From contig JAYQJE010000003.1 in assembly GCA_038142005.1 (NCBI GenBank), positions 248,001 through 312,000 on the forward strand: a stretch of DNA of 64,000 bases, read 5' to 3'. A program made the position numbers and the translations under genes. Of the stretch, positions 58,911-64,000 are shown in pieces; the stretch's first letter is position 1; each line of letters begins with the position of its first letter. The stretch is from SHAN690 sp023262195. GTDB taxonomy: Bacteria > Bacteroidota > Bacteroidia > Flavobacteriales_G > Salibacteraceae. The notes under the pieces are model-generated. The model was not told the origin of the DNA. It saw only the letters and a program-made list of their open reading frames with translations, and made no database searches.

Positions 58911-59276
58911 GAAATCTATAAGCCGGATTCTGTATCCCGAATAAATCGAGACTTCTGTCATTTATCTATGCGACCTACCCTCCGGGGCGAACGAGCAGCC
59001 CTTTCATCGCGATAAATCGCGACTGCCCGGGTTTACATGGTCTTGCAGCCCAAAAGGTTTACCCAAATTCCGATTACTCGGAAAGCGCGTGAGCTCTTAC
59101 CTCACGTTTTCACCCTTACCCTTCGACAAGCTCAGGGCGGTCTTGTTTTCTGTGGCACTTTCTGATGCAAACAATTTCTTGATTGCACCCTTGGTTTCTC
59201 AAGGTTTGGCGCTCTAAGCTGTCCGGACTTTCCTCCCTCCTGATTTTACTCAAAAGAGCGACAGAACGATTTCCAA
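58911..59276 (-). ncRNA. rnpB: RNase P RNA (type A)
   Basis: On the minus strand the RNA shows the conserved GAGGAAAGTCCGGAC box (plus-strand 59223-59237) near its 5' end and CAGAATCCGGCTTATAG near its 3' end. GAAATC at the 5' end pairs with GATTTC at the 3' end to close helix P1. The length of about 366 nt fits bacterial type A. It is the catalytic RNA that trims the 5' leader of pre-tRNA. One internal stem consists of a CCCTTCGACAAGCTCAGGG sequence (see separate entry). Ends are approximate by a few bases. Confidence 0.93.
59119..59137. repeat. Palindromic CCCTTCGACAAGCTCAGGG element inside rnpB
   Basis: A partly self-complementary sequence widely known as a dispersed short palindrome in Bacteroidota and some other genomes. 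Here it lies inside a variable helix of RNase P RNA. I see only this copy in the window. Confidence 0.5.
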
Positions 59277-59289
59277 TGCAAAACTAAGT

Positions 59290-59823
59290 TTATCTCCAGA
59301 GCACTACTTCGGTAGCGCCATATCCGTAAGTGCGATATGGAGCATCATGATACGTGACTTTATCAAGTGTATCAAGCCAGTTTCTAATCTCTGCTTTCAA
59401 AATGCCCTCTCCAACACCATGAATTAAGATCACCTTTTTAAATTGTTTGTCTCTAGCTTCTTGTAAAAACTGCTTACAGCATCGCATTTGGTATTGCAGC
59501 ATTTCGCCTTTACTCATGTGATCGAATCGATCGAGTAACTCATGCATATGTAAATCCAACTCATAGGTAGTTTGCCTTATGAGTTGCATTTTGCGAAGCC
59601 GCTTTTTCGCCTCAATGGCCTCAAGCCGCTTTTTTGCCCGCTCATCATTAGAAGACACGCTAGGTTTAACGAGGTGATCGTGCTCCACCTTCACTAATTC
59701 GGTTAATTCAAATGGCACCTCTATTCCATCTATCTCCACCAAGACGTTATTATCCGAAATGGAAACAACCTTTCCTTGACCAGGTTCATCCAACACTCGA
59801 ACGGTATCTCCAACGGAAATCAT
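59290..59823 (-). CDS. Smr (MutS2-type) domain protein
   Basis: A 177-residue protein. The N-terminal half is a small beta-barrel (SVGDTVRVLDEPGQGKVV, FELTELVKVE), then a basic linker and an Smr domain with YELDLHMHELLDRFDHM, FKKVILIHGVGEGILKAEI and the end GYGATEVVLW. Smr domains bind or cut branched nucleic acid. The DLHMH and HGVGEGILK motifs are the usual signature. It lies on the minus strand just upstream of rnpB, transcribed towards it. Confidence 0.88.
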   Translation of the reverse strand: MISVGDTVRVLDEPGQGKVVSISDNNVLVEIDGIEVPFELTELVKVEHDHLVKPSVSSNDERAKKRLEAIEAKKRLRKMQLIRQTTYELDLHMHELLDRFDHMSKGEMLQYQMRCCKQFLQEARDKQFKKVILIHGVGEGILKAEIRNWLDTLDKVTYHDAPYRTYGYGATEVVLWR

Positions 59824-59883
59824 AGCGCAAAGAAAAACATTAGGAGGAAGCCATTGGCAATTGGATATTGGCGGTTGGCTGTT

Positions 59884-59911
59884 GGATATTGGATATTGGA
59901 TATTGGATATT
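59884..59911. repeat. Four tandem copies of GGATATT
   Basis: A 7-base unit repeats four times perfectly between the Smr gene and the J-domain gene, preceded by related GGCAATTGGATATTGGCGGTTGG words. It is a simple tandem array, likely to be unstable. Confidence 0.8.
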
Positions 59912-59959
59912 AGCTAAAAGCAGAGTCAACCCTTTTACACATAATTTCGTTTCTACAGT

Positions 59960-60809
59960 ATGGAGCGCTTTGCTACTGCATATCACGTGTTGGGTCTTGA
60001 GGTGGGCGCCACAAAGCATGAGATAAAGAAGGCCTATCGCAAAATGGCCTTTAAGTATCATCCAGACCTAAATTCCTCTCCATCGGCTTCCTCAAAGTTT
60101 CGGAATGTGCAGAAAGCCTACGAGGTGCTCACTACGGCACAGCAAACCTATGCCGATGCCAAGCTTAAACAACAAAAAGCAAAGCGGTCAGCGAGCCCAA
60201 CCTCAAGAGACAGAGATCGATCGAGAATATCAAGAGAGGAGGCAATTAAAGCAGCCCGTGAGAAGGCACAGCGAATTGATCGATTGCAAATTCAGAAAGA
60301 AGCACGTCAATTTGCACAATTCAAAAAGTCGATCTACTACCCATGGACCATTGCAATGACCTATGTCTCACTTGCAATGTTTGTGCTCATCATTTTCGAT
60401 GCGTTTTTGATCACGGAGAAACAAAATGGCTATGTGATCAGACAAACAAGCCAACCGAACTGAAATTCTCGGAAAAAGCCTCATCACCTCATTCAATTTG
60501 ACCTTTAGAGATGGCAATACCATATCCATTGGTCGATGGGCAGGCGAATCAGTGAGCGAAGGCACGTATATAAGTTTCGCGCGATCCTTGATATTTCATG
60601 ATATTCCGACCATGCATGTGGTAGGCCGAGATTTCAAAGAATTTCAAATCAAAACATTTACCAAGCCGCCATACTTGTTCTTTCTGATATTTATTGGCGT
60701 GCCGCTGCTTCTGTTCTATGTGGACCGACCCAGTGCCGTTTTCTACTCCGCTGGCGCCTTTGCGCGCTATGGTGTAGTAGTATTTATTGTGAGCTACATT
60801 ATTTTTTAG
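59960..60809 (+). CDS. Membrane-anchored J-domain protein (frame broken near 60445)
   Basis: The N-terminal J-domain (residues 5-70) shows YHVLGLEVGATKHEIKKAYR and KYHPDLN with the essential HPD, then KAYEVLTT. A basic Arg/Lys-rich linker follows (RDRDRSRISREEAIKAAREKAQR), then a membrane helix (TIAMTYVSLAMFVLIIFDAFLI). Deleting one A near 60445 continues the frame through NRTEILGKSLITSFNLTF and a soluble loop to two more hydrophobic helices, ending at 60809 (about 283 residues). HPD proteins stimulate Hsp70 ATPase, so this is probably a membrane-recruiting co-chaperone. It overlaps the convergent DUF819 gene by four bases. Confidence 0.8.
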
Positions 60810-62195
60810 GGCGCGGCCGCCTGCATGAGCAAAGCGCAGATATAACGCCCCGTATGTTCCAAGCGCATAACCGAGAACAGCCAAGATTACTCCCACTGGC
60901 GCCAATGACGGATGAAATGCTGCGGCTACTACGGGGGCCGATGCCGCACCACCGATATTGGCCTTAGAACCCACCGCTAAGAAGAAAAATGGTGCTTTAA
61001 TGATTTTGGCTACGCCTACCATCAAACCAACGTGAATGGCCATCCAAAGCAAACCAACTAAAAAGAGGGCAGGATTATCGAATATCTCCATCACGTTCAT
61101 CTTCATGCCAATGGTGGCCACCAAAAAATAGATAAACACTCCGCCCACCTTTGATGCTCCTGCACCCTCATAATTTCTAAGCTTTGTAAAACTCATGATA
61201 AGGCCAAAAGTGGTGGCCAGCACAATGAGCCAGAAGAAATGAGAATCGAGGCTGAATTTTTTCAACGCTGGCAAGTTTTCACCAATGAATGGCGCGATGC
61301 CATCGGCCAAAAAATGGGCAATAGCCACCGGCACAAATGCCAAGGCCAAAATGATGATCATATCCGCCATGGAAGGATTGCGTGCAATTTTTTGACTGAA
61401 CTCATGCATTTTGTTTTTCAATGTTTCTACGCTGCTCGAATCGGCTTTAAGCCATCGATCAATTTGCTCCGATTTACCGACTCCAAAGAGTAAAAATGCC
61501 ATCCAAACCTCGGCAACAATTACATCAACCGTGATCATAATCGAATACAGCTTTCCGCTTGGCTGAAACACTTCATACATAGCCGCCTGGTTGGCTCCTC
61601 CACCAATCCAACTTCCAGCTACGGTGCTCATTCCTCGCCAAACGGCTTCAGGGCCGGCACCACCAACCACTTCTGGAGCAATTGCCGAACAGGCCAATAT
61701 GGCCAACGGACCACCAATCATCACGCCCACGGTTCCTGTTAAAAACATCGCCACAGGCTTAAACCCAAGTTTTGCCAACTCCTTGAGACTGATGCTAAGG
61801 GTGAGCAACACCAAGGCGGCTGGCAAGCAATACCGTGATGCCACGAAATACAATTTTGATTTCACTACAAATGCATCTAGGTCTTCTTTTTGTAATCCGA
61901 GCTGAGCAATACCTTGTTCCAAATCGGCCTTTGTGTAAGCCTCTGGTAATGCATACCCAAGTCCAGCAACATGATCGGCAATTGCGGCCAAATCGTGCCA
62001 ATAAGGCGCTATGATTCCAAGCGATGTAAAAATGCTAGGCAAGAAATAACACAAGAGCAGTGCTGGAATGACTTTATAAAACTTTTCGGCTCCTCCGCCT
62101 TTAAGGTTTGAGGTATAAAAAATGAGCCCCAAAAGGCCCATCAAAATGCCAAGAACAACGGCATCATTTGTAATTAAGGGTGCGTGTAATTCCAT
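60806..62195 (-). CDS. DUF819 (YjcL-like) membrane permease (frame broken near 60845)
   Basis: About 462 residues and ten or more membrane helices. The N-terminus has LITNDAVVLGILMGLLGLIFYTS, then IPALLLCYFLPSI. Conserved motifs are STVAGSWIGGGANQAAM near 198 and SKANIGGAASAPVVAAAFHP near 420. Past GTYGA the annotated frame runs on for about 90 codons through antisense of the convergent gene. Removing one T near 60845 instead gives YICALLMQAAAP and a stop at 60806, the normal family end. DUF819 proteins look like transporters but their substrate is unknown. It diverges from the dioxygenase-methyltransferase gene with 105 bases between. Confidence 0.88.
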
Positions 62196-62300
62196 AAGCG
62201 GCTGGGAAAGTACTACATGAAATTATCTTAACCATTTCTGTCTATCGAAAAATGGTTTTCTCGAAATACTATATTCGGTCGAACTAAACTTATAACCTTT

Positions 62301-63675
62301 TTGAAACGAATTATTGATGCCATAAAGGCGACAACAATCCCAAGCACCGCAACAGAGCTAAAGCAATTCATAGAGCAATTTAACTTGGATGAATATGACT
62401 ACGCTCCTCATCTCTCAGAACCCGAAACCGAGGGTGACTACGGAAGAAACATTTTCACTTTGGATCCCTTTGAATGTGTGCTTATTAATTGGCCGGCAAA
62501 TACTGAGAGCGGCATTCATCATCATGATGGTCTTTTTGGCTATGTGCTGGTACTTGAAGGTGAAATAGAGAACATATGCTATCGAAAAGTGGATGGCATA
62601 CTCGAAGAGTGCGAAATACAGCGCTATGGTCGAGGCGCGCTGATTTATGAACCCGATGGTGTAATTCATAAAATAAAAAACGCTCGGTCAGACACCCGTG
62701 CCGTCTCAATTCATTTCTATTATCCTCCACTTCGGACCTTAGGTGGACTTAGAATTTTTGACATCGAGCGTAGAGCCATTGGAGTGCTGAGCGATGAAGC
62801 CAAAACGGCAAGTTGGAGTGATGAAGACGGGCATTTTACCTCACTAGAGCATGATGCCTTTGAGTTCAAAAGTTTTGATGAGCTGAATGCAGGAAAAAGC
62901 CACATCATTTCCAACGTTTTGCCTAAGCCAGCTACAGACCGAATAAATCAGATGAATGCCATCTATTTCAGCGAGCAAGCAGCACAGTATGATTTCTACG
63001 ATTTCAACTTACCAAAGCGTAAAAGCTATGTTGACACTATTGATGAATTGATCGCCAACGAATTGACCAATCGCCAAGTCAAATCTGTGATTGACATTGC
63101 TTGTGGCACTGGCAGAAGAGCTGTTAACATTCGATCAATAAGCGGTTTAGATTATGAAATCAGCGGCATTGACATCAGTGAAAAAATGTGTGAGGAAGCG
63201 CGTAAAAAAGGCATAGATGCACATCACGAGGCGTGGTTATCGAGTGATGAACACAGCGATGAAACGTTTTCTTGTGCCACATTTTTATATGCCTTCGGAC
63301 ACATTCCAAGTCGAGAATTGAGGCTTTTAAACCTCAAAAAAATTGGTGATCATCTCGAATCTGGCGGCTTATTATGCTTTGATGTTTTCAATCAAAATGA
63401 TCAAAATGAATGGGGGCCGCTGGCTGTAAAAGCATACGAAAACCAAAACCTTGCAGACCATGGTTACGAACCAGGCGATGTCTTTTATCGAAAAAATGGC
63501 TTTAAATCTGCTGCGTTTGTGCACTACTTCACCAAAAACCGAGGTGGAGCAACTTCTAGACCAAGCCGGATTTAACATCGAGAAGATACATACCGTTGGA
63601 TATTCAAAAAATGCTGGAGAAATTCAGAAGGATGAATCACAAGGCAACTTGTTGTTCATTGCAAGAAAGCGCTGA
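62301..63675 (+). CDS. Cysteine dioxygenase-like cupin fused to a SAM methyltransferase (frame broken near 63536)
   Basis: About 458 residues, TTG start. Residues 1-170 form a cysteine dioxygenase-type cupin. It has GIHHHDGLFGYVLVLEG with the HxH iron ligands (near 73), VIHKIKN with the third histidine (near 121), and SIHFYYPPL, matching the Ser-His-Tyr triad of thiol dioxygenases. Residues about 210-458 form a class I methyltransferase with VIDIACGTGRRAVNI (motif I, near 258) and GIDISEKMCEEARKKG. The annotated frame fails in five A bases near 63536. Deleting one A gives FTKTEVEQLLDQAGFNIE and a stop at 63675. The substrate is unknown. A thiol oxidised and methylated in sequence is one possibility. 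Confidence 0.82.
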
Positions 63676-64000
63676 CTATTTAGGCGCCCGAATGAAAAGG
63701 AAAACGGCCAAAATTCCGTAAAGCAAATTGGGAATCCAGACTGCAATTAACGGATCAAGACCTGCGTTAGTTGCATAAACAGTGCTCACCTTCATTGCCA
63801 AAATGTAGGTAACCGCAAGAGCTAACCCTGCAGCAATGTGTGCTCCTAAGCCTCCTCTCACCTTTCGGCTGCTCATGCTTACGCCTATGATGGTAAGAAT
63901 ATAGGTGGAGAAAGGCAAGGCATTGCGGCTGTGCTTTTCAATCAAATAATATGGGATGTTGCTTGACCCTTTTACTCTTTGTTCTTCGATAAAGTCATCC
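63676..64000 (-). CDS. LptF/LptG-family permease, C-terminal part
   Basis: The frame runs off the right edge of the window, so only about the last 108 residues are visible. They include IPYYLIEKHSRNALPFSTYILTIIGVSMSS, split here by a membrane helix, then SSRKVRGGLGAHIAAGLALAVTYILAM and a terminal helix pair. The conserved charged and glycine-rich residues before helix 5 are typical of LptF/LptG. These proteins move LPS from the inner membrane with LptB2. Convergent with the dioxygenase-methyltransferase gene, with the stop codons adjacent. Confidence 0.85.
   Translation of the reverse strand, partial: DDFIEEQRVKGSSNIPYYLIEKHSRNALPFSTYILTIIGVSMSSRKVRGGLGAHIAAGLALAVTYILAMKVSTVYATNAGLDPLIAVWIPNLLYGILAVFLFIRAPK

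Noticed and set aside
60549..60805. The long C-terminal extension of the DUF819 protein
   Set aside because: It is antisense of the convergent J-domain gene and lacks family character. A one-base shift gives the normal end at 60806.
60498..60809. A separate 103-residue membrane protein after the J-domain gene
   Set aside because: It joins the J-domain frame after removal of one A near 60445. The joint product has the expected anchor.
1..64000. Mobile elements, CRISPR arrays, prophage, tRNA or rRNA genes
   Set aside because: I looked for transposase-like frames, regularly spaced repeats and tRNA- or rRNA-like sequence on both strands and saw none.

Overview
The window looks like a marine-type member of the Bacteroidota, most likely Flavobacteriales or a close relative. 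The signs are a porQ-cmk pair, a type IX secretion plug-domain (DUF5103) protein, several secreted proteins with C-terminal type IX sorting domains, an nrnA-FKBP cluster of the GldI kind, a carboxypeptidase-regulatory TonB receptor, PD40/OmpA-type proteins, and TAnnTTTG-like promoter boxes. Nearly everything is core or housekeeping chromosome. I see no insertion sequence, prophage, CRISPR array, tRNA or rRNA operon.

Layout. 1-3.6 kb: end of a T9SS plug-domain gene, three FKBP isomerase genes and nrnA. 3.7-8.5 kb: lipoate ligase, then small secreted proteins of unknown role, a TRL-like lipoprotein and a terminator-bounded structured region that may be an unannotated RNA. 8.5-19.1 kb: DUF1883, ispH, cmk-porQ, lon, and an amino-sugar/cysteine-desulfurase run (alternative GlmU, metallo-hydrolase, cysteine desulfurase, glmM). 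19.3-22.7 kb: TPR protein, rhodanese, DUF368, aroE. 22.8-30.2 kb: a ComEC fragment, membrane protein, DinB, MuiA-like protein, zinc metallopeptidase and two T9SS-sorted proteins with thioredoxin-like N-termini. 30.3-39.4 kb: surE, a small membrane protein, lpxB, SpoIID, the COG3014/LpoB pair and a large DUF2723 membrane protein. 39.7-44.2 kb: a damaged surface-fibre-like gene, then a YfiR, TPR and HAMP-SpoIIE phosphatase signalling operon. 44.3-56.6 kb: TonB receptor, E2 acyltransferase, a PD40/OmpA protein with a dead tandem copy, a heme-motif lipoprotein, a glycosyltransferase, a secreted subtilase, and a CsgG-like/glycine-rich pair. 56.8-64 kb: PgpH, RNase P RNA, Smr protein, J-domain membrane protein, DUF819 permease, a cysteine dioxygenase-methyltransferase fusion and the end of an LptF/G permease.

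The most striking sequence-level fact is how many conserved genes are cut by a reading-frame break, at least 20 in 64 kb and often at short homopolymers, with recognisable protein continuing in another frame. This is most simply explained by uncorrected indels in a long-read assembly. I therefore give whole-gene coordinates across the breaks and flag each one. The window has no obvious new multi-gene system. The best candidates for novelty are the thiol dioxygenase-methyltransferase fusion (62.3-63.7 kb), the structured minus-strand RNA candidate (8.2-8.5 kb) and the YfiR-TPR-SpoIIE module.
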